This document shows, piece after piece, positions 11,901 through 27,814 of a DNA stretch of 64,000 nucleotides. Both the position numbers and the translations under genes were made by a program. This DNA is from Bradysia coprophila (lineage: Eukaryota > Arthropoda > Insecta > Diptera > Sciaridae). The notes beneath the pieces are model-generated. The model saw only the letters and a list, made by a program, of their open reading frames with translations, did not search any database and had not been told where the DNA came from. The DNA lies in the NCBI RefSeq assembly GCF_014529535.1, contig NC_050736.1, positions 1,426,001 to 1,490,000 on the forward strand, written 5' to 3'. Every line of letters starts with the position of its first letter. Within the stretch, counting starts at the first letter, position 1.

Positions 11901-12773
11901 CCAAGTGTTGTCTCCACAAAATGATATCCTCTGCTTCTTTAGCAGCAATTGGTGAACGAAAGAGTCAGTCTTTAATTCTGAATTGCCCAGATTGAGCACA
12001 ACGTCTATGAAGTTTGGAACGGTTCCTGATATCATTGCCTAAAATTGTATGCAATGGATTAACCTGCTGGTGGTTCTTCTTGGATTATCGCGACGTTGCA
12101 GTCCAAGAAGAACCACCATCATTTTCTACCAACAGCGAACTCTGATTAATTTGTCACATATGGCTATTCATCTGTTATCGATAAGGACGACGAAAATGAC
12201 AAGCTCTGGGTAATATGGTCCTTTAAATGCATGATACAAAATTGAAGTACAAGATTTGAAATCAACCGATTTAAAATACTTTGATCGATGGAAGTAATAG
12301 ATCGGATAATAATACTGGTCATATGTTTGCCGTCTGTAACAGATTAACCGAAGCGTATAATCAGTCAAGTCATACCTTTACTCTTGGCAGTGTAACAGTT
12401 GGCGGTTGAACTTTAAGATGAAATAGACACGCATCGTCATTCTTCATCAATTTGGAGAAATATTTCATTGATTCATTTTGCATCGCAAAATCCAATCGCA
12501 TGGCATCGATAACCATTAATACTGAATGGGAGTGACGTGAACGATAACCGCTCGTGTTGAGTCTGAGACATGGGAAAAATCAATTTTTAAATTACAATTC
12601 GAATTCCGGTCCATTATCAGTACGTACGGAACATCAAGAACAACATCAGGTAAATCGTCTGCGGTGGCTGTTTTACCATTTTTGAATGAAATAGGAAAGA
12701 AGCCGTAAATAAAAATGGTTGCACCAAAAACGAAACACAGGAACAAATTCACAATTATTTGGTCTGATTTCAT
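8973..12773 (-). CDS. PIGG: GPI ethanolamine phosphate transferase 2 (PIG-G)
   Basis: Thirteen exons on the minus strand: 12596-12773, 12376-12521, 11902-12038, 11770-11845, 11529-11717, 11330-11469, 11061-11266, 10801-10997, 10085-10745, 9884-10022, 9506-9824, 9263-9441, 8973-9174. They give about 922 residues. The enzyme adds ethanolamine phosphate to the second mannose of GPI anchors in the ER. The alkaline-phosphatase-like lumenal domain shows LMVIDAMRLDF, PPTVTLPRVK, GLDHIGHVEGP, ITGDHGM and IDIAPTVSVLLGLPIP. The multi-membrane C-terminal half shows ASSFVEEEHQTWYF, RLNQTGDKW and FIWTVFSPKLIYEF. These favour PIGG over PIGN and PIGO. The start has a signal-anchor-like hydrophobic segment. 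One intron holds a MITE and a small hairpin. Confidence 0.93.
8975..8980 (+). terminator. Poly(A) signal of VTA1 inside the PIGG stop region
   Basis: AATAAA on the plus strand, 86 bases after the VTA1 stop. Its first base is part of the PIGG stop codon read on the minus strand, so the two transcripts must overlap at their 3' ends. A matching ATTAAA for PIGG lies on the minus strand near 8915, within the VTA1 3' UTR. Confidence 0.6.
12069..12117. repeat. Short perfect hairpin in a PIGG intron
   Basis: GGTGGTTCTTCTTGGA at 12069-12084 is exactly reversed and complemented at 12102-12117, giving a 16-bp perfect stem with a 17-base loop. It sits beside the MITE in the same intron. Confidence 0.6.
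12146..12347 (-). mobile_element. TTAA-type (piggyBac-like) MITE in a PIGG intron
   Basis: About 200 bp, bounded by TTAA at both ends. One inverted terminus reads TTAATCTGTTACAGACGGC on the minus strand. The other carries TTATCGATAACAGATG. The internal sequence matches the copy at 22395 closely. TTAA target sites are the hallmark of piggyBac-type elements. No coding capacity. Confidence 0.65.
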
Positions 12774-13326
12774 ATTATTGCGGGGTGGTTTTAGTTGACC
12801 ATTTTACAAGTAAACATTGCAACACTCCAATAAACAAAACAATCAGTCAGTCAGTCAGTCAATAAAAATACGGTGTGACAGTACGAATAGGAATCTGTTC
12901 AATTTTCAAATTATGGGATGTGATGAAAAATAAATTAAAATTTTCTCGTCAAGATTAGTAGGGTGAGATGAGTAGGGTATACTCCTAATAGCATCTATGT
13001 TGTCAATCACTGGTGTAAGGTAATCGGAATATGCCAATCGTTGTTGTCTGCAGAGGTAATTTAATTAGTTTTCTAATTAAATTACGTTAATCGTCAAAAA
13101 AAAAAATATTTTAAATATTTCCGCCTCAAAACATATGTCGAATTTGAACGTATTCTCAATGACTTTGGCTGTGTGTGTGTGTGTAATCCTCGATTGTCAA
13201 AACTGCAGTGTAGCAGAGAGTGAAAAAATAGCTTAAAGTTTTCTGTAACACGAAAATTTCTCGAAACAACAATACCTACAGTTTGCACTTCTTCACATCC
13301 CCGTATAAAGGACCCTTAACACTAAA
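12774..13326. promoter_or_regulatory. Shared divergent promoter region, PIGG and Rm62
   Basis: About 550 bp separate the start codons of two divergently transcribed housekeeping genes, suggesting a bidirectional promoter. A short GTCA tandem repeat lies at 12843-12862 and a GT run near 13172-13184. No specific promoter element can be defended. Confidence 0.35.
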
Positions 13327-18170
<4,844 letters not shown>

Positions 18171-18649
18171 TTTCTATTCTCGTATTCCTCATCACCTGGC
18201 TATTCTGTGACTGTGTCATGTTAACACACTTTAAAATCACGTATAGCATTTACCAATTAGACGTTTTTTTCATTCAAATGTTCTTTCCATATCTTTGAAG
18301 TAATGTTTGCATTAAGTTTTGCACGTCTCGCTCACTGAATTAGCTTTGCTTTTTTTCTGTAGAATAGTGACCCATGACTTAGTTAAAGAGTTTTCGGTGT
18401 TCTTGGAATTGTCCTAAACAACACAATCGCTCGAATTTTGTCTACAATCATTCTTTTATCATAATCGATGGAAAAATTTAGTTTAAAAATTAGTGAATAA
18501 TTGACTATAACGGCTACAGTGGCTACTTCATTTAAGTTTTTTTTTTTTAATTCCTGGTAATCTTGATATATAAGTTTACTGATTATTATTGCATTTGATG
18601 AGTATTTAGGAAATTACTCAGCCAATGTTATTTATGAACAGTGTCTACA

Positions 18650-18655
18650 AATAAA
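18650..18655 (+). terminator. Poly(A) signal of Rm62
   Basis: AATAAA about 480 bases after the Rm62 stop, followed within a few bases by a genomic A tract. Confidence 0.5.
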
Positions 18656-19012
18656 TGAAAAAAAAAAAAAAAACATTCAAAAATCGAATTTTTAATTGAC
18701 TATTAAGGCTATGACTTGAATAGACGTGTGAGACTGGTATACCCAATACTTGAATTTATCCTCCACTTCAAGTAGGAAGGAATTCATTTTCTTAAAACTC
18801 ATGTGATCAAAATTGCACGGAAAAATCGACGACACGAGAAACGACGACTTTCTCAAAGAGTAGTCGACAATTCTTCATGAACTCACATTTTCTTCCAGAA
18901 GTCGTCATTTCCCTCTTGCCTTGTAAATTGTAAATTCCAACAATTTCAATCCAATTCCTATTATTTATTTCGCATACGGTGTCCACGTGAATGTGGTTAA
19001 AATGGTTAGATC

Positions 19013-19289
19013 CAGGGCTTATTATTGGTAAATTGTTTTCCCGAAATTTACAGTCAGAGGCAGTGAAAGTAGCATGAATTTGCTTCAGCTGTTTTTCAGC
19101 TGATCCACACAAAAAATCAAAACTGTTTATACGCCTTTATACTGTTTTACCACTACCACGCGCATGCGTGTAGCAGCTTCAACTGTCTGTGGATTACCTG
19201 AAAAACAGCTGGAGCAAATTCATGATGAAATCATACTGCCTCTCACTGTAAATTTCGGTAAATAAATTTACCCATAATAGGCCCTTCGC
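19013..19289. repeat. Palindrome containing a Tc1-type MITE
   Basis: Outer arms GGGCTTATTATTGGTAAATT (left) and AATTTACCCATAATAGGCCC (right) are inverted copies. Between them, at 19051-19248, sits a 198-bp hairpin element starting CAGTCAGAGGCAGTG and ending with its inverse, with TA on both sides. The layout fits a TA-targeting Tc1/mariner-type MITE inserted in the loop of an older palindrome. Confidence 0.6.
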
Positions 19290-19558
19290 ACTACAAAAAC
19301 CAACGTCAAAAGAAGCAAAGTTGACGTTTTCGTGTTAGTTACCTCTATGACAAAAACTTCACAAGTAAAAGTTAAGGAATCCAGCTAAATTGCAGGATTA
19401 TTGCAGCATTTCCACTTAAAATGACAGCATTTATATACGTTGACTCGTGTAACAGGCGAGACATAACAGACGATACCGTTACAGTATATGTTTCGATTAG
19501 ATGGGTTGAAGAACCGTTGTAATATGAAACAATTTCTAAGTAATTTTTGTTGAGTGTA

Positions 19559-19786
19559 CAGTCGGAGGCAGTGTAATTTCAGCATGAATTTGCTTCAGCT
19601 GTTTTTTAGCTGATCCACACATTATACAATCAAAACTGATTAGACTTGTTTATACGCTTGAAGCGGCTACATACACGCGCGTGATAGTGGAGAAACCGTA
19701 TGAAGATAAAAGATTTGATTGTTTGTGTGGAACAGCTGAAAAAAATCTGAAGCAAATGCATGCTGAAATTTCACTACCTATGACTG
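19559..19786. mobile_element. Tc1-type MITE, second copy
   Basis: A 228-bp hairpin of the same family as the element at 19051. It starts CAGTCGGAGGCAGTG, is flanked by TA, and shares the block GCATGAATTTGCTTCAGCTG and its inverse. Non-coding. Confidence 0.6.
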
Positions 19787-19866
19787 TAATTGAATCCAAC
19801 GAAAATATCTTTTTACGGTTAATGGTGTCAACGTCTCTCGAAAAGTTAAGTTTGAATGAAATATAA

Positions 19867-20031
19867 GGGGCCATTCACAAATTACGCACGCATCAAATTC
19901 GAAATTTCAGACCCCCCCTCCCCCCTTGCACGCAAAAATGTATGGAGAAAATTTCAAAAATGTATGAAGCGTACGCTTTTGTCAAACCCCCCCTCCCCCC
20001 TTAGGAGCGTGCGTAATTTGTGAATGGCCCC
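19867..20031. mobile_element. GGGGCC-ended hairpin MITE (PIF/Harbinger-like)
   Basis: A 165-bp palindrome with ends GGGGCCATTCACAAATTACG and their inverse, flanked by TAA on each side. Two C-rich runs (CCCCCCCTCCCCCC type) sit inside the arms. A three-base TAA target and GGGG terminus suggest PIF/Harbinger. Similar sequences are common in insect genomes as far as I know. Confidence 0.6.
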
Positions 20032-20533
20032 TAAGGTAAGAAAAGTCTATGAGTATACGAGAAAGAGTTAGTGTCAACCAAAAAAGGCTGCAAAGTTCCA
20101 ACACTTTCGGCGCGTTCCAATACTTCCCACAAAGATTTCACAAATGTATTAAATCACGATACAGTTGTCAATTTTTGAGAACTAGTTCTTAAACATTAGG
20201 CACTGTCTAAATGAACTTTTATCGATATCTGGTTTGTTACGTTTCATAGGGCGTCAGAGAATCAAAAGAATCGAACTGTTTTTTAAAAAATGCGGTCATT
20301 ATTCATCAATCACCAAGTATAGTATTTACAAAAAAAAAGAAAACACATTTTAAAACATCTAAAGCCTGCCGCTCGTCACCCCATTGAACTATAGCTTCTG
20401 GACATTGAAACCACAAAAAAGAATTCAAATCACCCCAAATTAATTGTGCTTGTCTTCGTCCATCATAGAAGATCTAAGTGGAATAAATACAATCAAATGT
20501 GCACCCATCGTGAGTTATGTGTCTACGGTGATC

Positions 20534-21750
20534 TTACATCATTTCCAAACTACTGTCACTATTTTTGGTAACCACTTCCGTTTCACTGGAACCAGATCCA
20601 GAACCGGCATCGTCATTTTTATCGTGTTCATTATCAACGGGTAAATGTTGAGACTGTAATTGCCAAACGGGAATCGATGGCGGAACGACTGGACTAGAAA
20701 ACTGTTTGCTGTTGTAAGAAATTGAAGATCCGACTTTATTTGCACATCTCATTCGAAAATAATTTCAAAAAATTCTTACCGATTCAATAGAAGACCTTTG
20801 ATGGCATCAATGTCCGACTTAAAGTTACTTATTTCACGGTAAATGCTGTCACTTCGGGATGCCTTCGCAATTTCCTCTTTAACTTTGACTAGCTCTTGGT
20901 TGAGTTCTTTTATGTTCGTTTCGACGTTCTTGTTCAATTCTTCAATCGATTCGTCTAAAGTTTTCTTCTTTCTACGCCGTCCAAATAGCATTGGTTCGAT
21001 GTAGTTCTATGGAAATAACAGGCAATATTTTCATAGTGTTAGAGGTGAACTAAGATTACTAATACATCATCGTTGTGATTGAACAGACATTCAGATAAAG
21101 AAAATAAAAAATCTTTTTATATTTCATCTTGCTAGCGGCTGATATGCTAGTGTAGAATCCATCACACAAAGCTGAGTACATTCGTCGTATAGAAACTACA
21201 GTGTCTTTTCAATGATTTTACTATACGATGCACACATCACATTTTTTTTATCAGTCCGACCTTTGGCTCGTTTGTTTTTGCATTTGAAAAAGAATTTATT
21301 ATTTTCTTCGTCTGATCCAACCGAATACCTTATAAAACAAATAAATGGCATAGGTGAATCCGGCTATCAATGCAGTCGAGCTCAAAATTTCTCGAATCCT
21401 CTGCAATGTGGTCATTGGTTGCTGCACCACATATTGAGTTGTTGGGGTACTAATTCCCATGTTGATGACCGTACTATTCGGATCATGACTAAAAACGCCC
21501 GCTCGTTCACAGGCGATTTGTATTTCATTTTCGGTCAAACCTTTGCTACGTAGAAACTTTTGTTTTTGGCTAAGCGGATTGCGTTGCACATTATTGTTCT
21601 GAAGGAATTGTACTGCTGTGTTGATCTGAAATAAATCAACGATCAGTTTTGGTGGATTCATTCGAATGTACGAACACATACCAATGATTCTCTGGGTGGA
21701 ACCACCACCGGCTGGCCAACGCTTGTATCACCTGGATCGGTATCACTCAT
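20534..21750 (-). CDS. Pex14: Peroxin 14 (Pex14)
   Basis: Four minus-strand exons (21682-21750, 21329-21625, 20780-21006, 20534-20708) give 255 residues. Pex14 is the docking and translocation subunit of the peroxisomal membrane that receives cargo-loaded Pex5. The conserved N-terminal domain is clear: AVQFLQNNNVQRNPLSQKQK followed by FLRSKGLTENEIQIACERA. After it come a hydrophobic segment (STALIAGFTYAIYLFYKVFG region), a basic patch (GRRRKKK) and a coiled coil (ESIEELNKNVETNIKELNQE onward). The acidic Ser-rich tail ends in MM. It is shorter than vertebrate Pex14, with a reduced C-terminal region. The start is the only ATG upstream of the docking domain in the first exon. Confidence 0.9.
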
Positions 21751-22394
21751 GCTGATATCAACTGATAGATGAATTTTGAATGATTTATTGGATGTGTAGT
21801 GTGAGATAAAAAAGACTTTCTTTGGTATCAGTAGCAATATTTGTTTTTCACGAGCACTTTAATTGTCTTAACACACACATGAGTTGATTGCTATGACACT
21901 TTTTTGACAGATTTTGCAGCCATATACAATGTGGATGAGTTCGCTTTCAACAATTTCTGTGTTACACTGTCAACATTAAAAAAACACGTAAGTCATTTGT
22001 TACTGTAGATACACTGCTACGGATGGCAACGCGAAAGACGATTAATCAACGCACCTAGCAGGGTAATAGAAAAAATAGTACTTTAATCTAGACATGCGAA
22101 TATTTCCATACCCTTATTCATTAATGTCAGTGTAAAGTTACCATTAGGGCTGCTAATGGTATTATTGGTTTCAAAATACTACTCTATTTGACGTGGTGAA
22201 ACATCTATTACCCTGGTAGGTGCTTTGGCCTAATTCAAATCTTTCTTTTGTTCTCCTGTCAAATTTGACTGTAGACTAAATAAGATTATTTCGCGTCGCT
22301 ATGTGTAGCTAGAGTAATCGATAACGACGAGAAAAGTAAACGACAAGTTCTTGCTTGTGTTATCTTACTCAGAAAATGGAGATAACATGACAGA
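21751..22394. other. Upstream region of Pex14
   Basis: No gene seen. It must include the Pex14 promoter and 5' UTR. A GCACCTAGCAGGGTAATAG block near 22053 is roughly inverted at CTATTACCCTGGTAGGTGC near 22206, suggesting another palindromic MITE of about 170 bp. Confidence 0.45.
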
Positions 22395-23190
22395 TTAACC
22401 AGTTACAGACGGCAAGCATATGACCAGTATTTTTATCGGGTCTATCGATCCAACGCACTTCAAGCAAAAGTGTTTCGATTGACACCTGCCAAATAGAGTA
22501 CTATTTTGAATTAAATTTTTTCCCCACTCTTTTTACAGCGTAAAATTTTGTATGGAGCAATGTCAAGTTTCAGTACCCTATTTAGAGTACCACTTTTGCT
22601 TGAATTGCGTTGATTGATCCAAATATTTGTGCATGCGTCGAAAACCGTACTTTTCATGTTTCAAGCACTACTTTCGACGCCCTCAGCATGAAAAATCCAT
22701 TACATAATTCGGAATAAAAATGAAGAGTCTCGTTTTCGTGTGTTTGTTGACCTCAGCTACGCCTCGGGTCAACAAAATTCACACGAAAGCTCTACTTTTC
22801 ATTTTTTTTATCCCTAGGCATGTAATAGTAGATTACTACATCAGGGAGGTAATGTGATACCTCGTATCCATAGGAGTAAAACTATCAGATGTTGTCAGCC
22901 CGAGGTACTTTTTCTCCTCGTGATACGAGATATCGAGTTACCTCCCACCTCCCAGTAATAGTATGCTATTTTAATTTATGATGGCGGTACCCTACGCCAA
23001 GTCATTTCTATAAGATAGGGAAACGCCTTATTACCTCCCTAGTAAATTAAAAAACTATTTATCAGTTGATTTCAAATCTTGTACATCAATTTTTTTAACT
23101 TGCATTTTTCTATATAAAGGACCATATTTTCCAGAGCTTGTCATTATTTTTGTCGTTGTTATCGATAACAGATGAATACCAGTATTGTAA
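22395..23190 (+). mobile_element. TTAA-type MITE disrupted by several nested elements
   Basis: The left part (TTAACCAGTTACAGACGGC, then CATATGACCAGTATT) and the right part (TTGATTTCAAATCTTGTAC, then TTATCGATAACAGATG) match the intact copy at 12146. About 600 bp of foreign DNA separates them. It includes a hairpin at 22451-22612 with arms CGCACTTCAAGC / GCTTGAATTGCG, a member of the CGTCGAAAACC family at 22631-22824, and a palindrome at 22846-22970 with TCGTATC / GATACGA arms. Confidence 0.6.
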
Positions 23191-23251
23191 AAATTGCTAT
23201 GTTTGCAATATATACCACAATAGACCGCTCATCGCGGCTGGAGGGTGTTAG

Positions 23252-23355
23252 GGAATCTCGCGCCGCGTCATTCACAATAACTTACAAAGTGACATCTTCC
23301 TTATACAAAATGTGTCAAAATGAGAATTATTGTGAATGACGCGGCGCGAGATTCC
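23252..23355. repeat. GC-rich hairpin element
   Basis: A 104-bp palindrome. GGAATCTCGCGCCGCGTCAT at the left is reversed and complemented at the right end, with arms of about 29 bp. It is strikingly GC-rich for the region. Probably a MITE; no family assigned. Confidence 0.6.
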
Positions 23356-23383
23356 TAGCAACCGGCTGGAGATCGGTGTAATT

Positions 23384-23495
23384 GCTGTCAATTCGTGGGG
23401 CGAAAGCTTTCGCTCGGACAGAAAGTAAAGAAATGTCAATTCAAGGGGCGAAAGCGAAAGTTTTCGCCCCGCGAATTGACAGCTTTACTTTCGGT
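23384..23495. repeat. Hairpin with GGGGCGAAAG arms
   Basis: Inverted arms GCTGTCAATTCG and CGAATTGACAGC enclose repeated GGGGCGAAAGC blocks. A compact palindrome of about 110 bp, non-coding. Confidence 0.5.
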
Positions 23496-23884
23496 CCTCT
23501 TAGCAAGCATACAAAACTTAATACGTAACTCTTTCGGCCTACTCAATCGATACGTAAATAACTATTAATTTTGCTGGGTGAAAGAAATCGTTCTACGACT
23601 TTTGTTTTGAGTGCTAGAACGACCCTAACGAGAGAGCATTTCAGATACTGGTGCGCTTGTATGGCTAATAAATATTAAACATCCTAGTAAATACTTTTTG
23701 TCAAAATGAAGGTAATAGAACCAAGTGAAACGAAAATTTTGTTCAACAATTGTGTTTTTCATGCTTTGTTTCCGTCATTTTATAACTCCAACTAAATTTC
23801 TCTAAACATTGTAGTGTGACTCAAAATTATAAGGATAAATACGAGTGCCATTTTGATTTTGTGAATTTATTCCACATGATTTCG

Positions 23885-25286
23885 TCAGACCCTTCTTATA
23901 CTCCTTCTCATTATGTCAACAAAGAGTGTTACCAGATAGACAGCTGCAAGGACAACATAAGCGTATCCGTATACTTGGTATTGACCACTTGGAGATAACT
24001 GGAATCCATAGGAAACAACTGATAATGTCACGGCTGTCTGCAGTGTTAAAGCTATCAACGTGTTGAATCCGAAAACTAATCCAAACGTGTCTTCGGCAAG
24101 ATTCTTAGCAATTTCTGTTGCACAAATTGTAATTCCAAAGGCATATGAAGCACCGAAACAAATGTAAAAAATGTAGCACGCCAGAAGTGTCTGGCTGTTT
24201 GCTGCCAATACTACAAACACTCCTTGTACGCTTGACATAAGAATCAGTACTAGCAGAGAGTGCATGCTTTTCTTTAAGAAATTTATGTGAATTTTCCCAG
24301 CCAATATCGCAAAGCAAGCTCCTAATAATGTGAGAATGGCATCAACAGCCCCATTGTAAATCACCTCCTGTGAATCGTCGATGGACATCCACAGAATCTG
24401 GATATAAGCTGTGATTTGTATGTTAAAACACAACACAACAGCATAATAAATGCTCCACAACACAACGACTTTGTTGGCGTAACTGGTTCGAAAATGATTC
24501 CAAATCAAATTAAAGGCTTCTAGGATCTGGCTGCGACGAAATGTTTCTGACCACTTTCCTCCTGTATTACGATTAAAGTATGTGCTTGTTTCAACACGCG
24601 GAATAAAAAATGCCCAGACGAACGCTAAAATTTGAGCTGAGAAAAGCAACTTTAAGTTAACCAATTTCGATCAACCGTTTTCTGTACAAATACACACTTA
24701 TCAACGTGAGATAATTGAGTTGTCTGTAGTTCATAACATGAAAAAACACAAGCAACTGAGAAGACACACCGGCGACAAACCTCCCAACTAAAATTGCTGC
24801 CCGAGTATGTGATGTCACAGCCTGATAATGCTCTCTTTCTGTTTTCGCATAAATGTAGCTGTAGTAAGCAATTTCAGTGGCGCAATAAGTACCATAAATG
24901 ACTTCGACAAACTGCAATCCCAATACGGAATTCGTCCACAACAGCATGCTCCATATGGTGACACCGCTAGCACCAAGCAAAATAATCAACGGTTTGTATC
25001 TCAGCATGTCGGTAACGAGGAAAATTATGATGAGCTGAACGAGATAGGAATACGTTCCGATCGGAAAAATGTCTTGGTTAATCTGTTCGGCTGTTATGTT
25101 CTTGAAGTCAACAATGAAATCCGCGATAAATGACTCCGATGGTCTTGTTTCCTTCAATAAGCCAAAGGTGCTTAGAATTAGTGAAATTTTTAAATAATCT
25201 TGCATCTTGAAGCTTCCCTCGCGTCGTCGTCTGGTAATGTATGATTTATCGAACAAACAACGACTGATGAACTGAAGCGGCTTCAT
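23885..25286 (-). CDS. SLC19-family folate/thiamine carrier
   Basis: Two exons (24698-25286, 23885-24636) joined through a phase-1 intron give 446 residues. SLC19 proteins are 12-segment plasma-membrane carriers of reduced folate or thiamine. Visible marks are LKISLILSTFGLLKETRPSE near the start, the TEIAYYSYIYAKTEREHYQ region with the conserved YxYIYA motif, RAAILVGRFVAGVSSQLLVF, and TQILAFVWAFFIPRVET after the junction. Many hydrophobic segments follow, to the C-terminus VDIMRRSIRRV. It is slightly short for the family. The substrate cannot be told from sequence alone; thiamine is a reasonable guess for insects. Confidence 0.85.
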
Positions 25287-25628
25287 TGAGTGAGATGGAG
25301 TATTTGTAAATAGACATGTTGAAAGATTAGATATTTTTGAAAATCCGAATTTCGAATAACTGCGATAAGCCTATTAGTTTGACGAGACAATAGTGATAAG
25401 ACTAATAATAGTGGTTAATGACAATCGATTATACCACACCAAGATGAAATAGCGTACTGTCTGCATAAAAGGAAGTTGGAAGTCACTGTAGCTGGGCGTA
25501 TCAGTTAAAAGATTAGATAGTTTACGTATCAATGTTATGTGTCAATATTTTTTTAAACCGTTGCGTATAGCGTTAGGGTTCAGGGAACGATTTTCATATA
25601 AACTCTTTGACTGTTGACGCTCGCAATT

Positions 25629-25902
25629 TTTGCGTCGAAAACCGTACTTTTCATGTTTCAAGCACTACTTTCGACGCCATCAGCATGTAAAGTAATAGTA
25701 TCTTTCATGATACCCCAATACACACAAGTAAAGATGTTTTGCAAACACCCAAAGTACTTTTCCGTTCCTCGAGATAGGAGAGTCACACCAATACACTCCG
25801 AGTATATACAGTAAAACCAATTACATAACTCGTCTACGCCTCGGATCAACAAAATTCACACGAAAACTCTACTTTTCATCGTTTTATCCCTAGTCATGTA
25901 AA
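25629..25902 (+). repeat. CGTCGAAAACC repeat, copy 2 (interrupted)
   Basis: It begins CGTCGAAAACCGTACTTTTC and continues with CAAGCACTACTTTCGACGC. The tail ATTCACACGAAAACTCTAC lies near 25854. About 120 bp of unrelated sequence interrupts the element. The same family is at 22631 and 44285. Confidence 0.55.
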
Positions 25903-26249
25903 ATACTGATGTTGCCACCGAACTGCATGAAACGAATGCAAGACATTGAAATTGGACTTATCTATAGTCATGTAGCATGGTAAACATAATAATTCTATTT
26001 ATTATGTTTCATAGGTTAGCTGGGAGAAAATATTATCTTAAAAATAGTCACTGCAGGATAGCGAGCCAAAATGTTCATATAATGAACGTTTCTATATGAT
26101 TAAGTGGATGGCATTGTTGTCAGCAAAACTTTACAGGTGTTCCAAATTCAATACGGGTGTCTTGCTAGTCCATAAGAAGTTTCCAACTTGTGAAGTGAAA
26201 ATTTGCAAACGTAATATGACGAAATTAAAATAAATCAAACAACTGTAAT

Positions 26250-26545
26250 AATGTTTTAGATAGACGATGGCAATATTTAAGTTTTAGGATTTAATTTGAC
26301 TCAAATTTAGTTCAATAATCTTTCAATGCAAGCATATCAGAAGTGCAGTCGATTCTATTACTTCGTTTGACGGTTTGACCTACCAATTCTCGAGATAATG
26401 ATTCGAAGTCTTTTACTTCATTTCTTTTAACATTATGCAATCGGAATCGGTTATATATATTAGCATTTATGGTCGGAGTTTGTTTATTTTTATTTTTGCC
26501 GCCGTTATCGATAACAGATGAATATCCGTTTGTTTTAAAGCTTTT
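26250..26545 (+). repeat. Degenerate TTAA-family MITE
   Basis: Contains GTCTTTTACTTCATTTCTTT near 26408 and the terminal block CGTTATCGATAACAGATGAA near 26503. The left terminus is poorly preserved. Confidence 0.5.
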
Positions 26546-27814
26546 AGTACTTCCTGAAATTTTTCTCAAATTCGCACTAAATTGAAACTGCGAAAGTAAC
26601 CGATACTTATATCTAAAAATATTCGTAATGACTCTTGGAACTTGAAGTAGCTTACACGTTTTCGTATACTTAAAACAACAAATTAACAGAGGAAAAAATC
26701 TACGGGTTGTTTTTTTCCTCTTTACTTCCACTTTTAAAATCGAAGAGATAAAAAGATAAGACAACAAAAAGAGCACAACAAGTTGTGTAGAATCAACACT
26801 CACTGTTGAATACAATTTCGTGTGGAGAATGTAACATTTATTGTATTTATTGTTCATTACAAGTTATCATCAACACAGCTTTATTTGAGCACATAATTAT
26901 AGAATACAATGATAAAATAATTTTTAGTCGCTTACATTCAGCTCATCTATTCGGAACGAAATTTATTATTCGCGGCGCAATCTCATTTAGGTTTTGCTCT
27001 TTTTTTTACAGTGAGTGACTTGTTGTTTGTTAGCACTAAAAAAAGGTGAATAGCGATTTGTTTTGATGGTTTCTCCATCAAAAATTTAAAAGGAATAATG
27101 TTTGTTAATAACTTGGTAAATTGTGAAGAAAATTAGAATATTCAATGGATCTGTGTCTATTGTTTCACATTTTACTTCATAAATTTTTAACTTAATCAAC
27201 TGTTCTGCCCTAACACTGTTTTTATCAATGAAAAAGAAAATCCCAACATCGTTTGAATTAAATTCACGATTATTTAAGTGCAATTTCAGTATATTAAGCC
27301 CAATACGGTGGTCTGAAACGTGCGTGTATATTTATGCCCACAATATTGTTGCTAAAATATTTATTTCTATCAACAGTTTGATAGACTTGTTGTTGTATCA
27401 ATTTACATTTTAATGAGTTTAACGTGTATTAAACACCAGGAAAGAAACGATCATTAACACCTTTTAGTAGACTATCTGGAAACGTAAATAAAAGAGGTAG
27501 AGAACACATTTTCTTTACGTCGGTGGTTTATTTACTGTATTCACACCGGGGAAAAACTGACTGCTTTTTTTTCTTACGTACACATTAGAACGCTATAAAA
27601 GCTTCAACTAAGGCTTTTTAACTTTTTATCTTGATCCTGATCGATTTTTATTGAAGATCTGCAAGTTCAGTGTCATTAAGATGATCACAATAAATTCTCC
27701 ATGGGCTCATCGACAAATTTCATTATTTTTTAAGTTACAGCTTTACACATGTAAAAATTCCAATTTCACATCTAAGCTGTTACTGCTGTTTCTCTGATTT
27801 CTCTATTTTTTTTA
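26546..27814. other. Gene-poor intergenic stretch
   Basis: AT-rich sequence with small accidental open frames on both strands and no recognisable domain, splice pattern or repeat family. Confidence 0.5.

Noticed and set aside
12843-12862. GTCA tandem repeat upstream of PIGG as a regulatory element
   Set aside because: A simple microsatellite; there is no independent reason to assign a function.
26312-26857. 181-codon minus-strand open frame
   Set aside because: It overlaps a TTAA-family MITE remnant, has biased low-complexity composition and shows no domain or splice structure.
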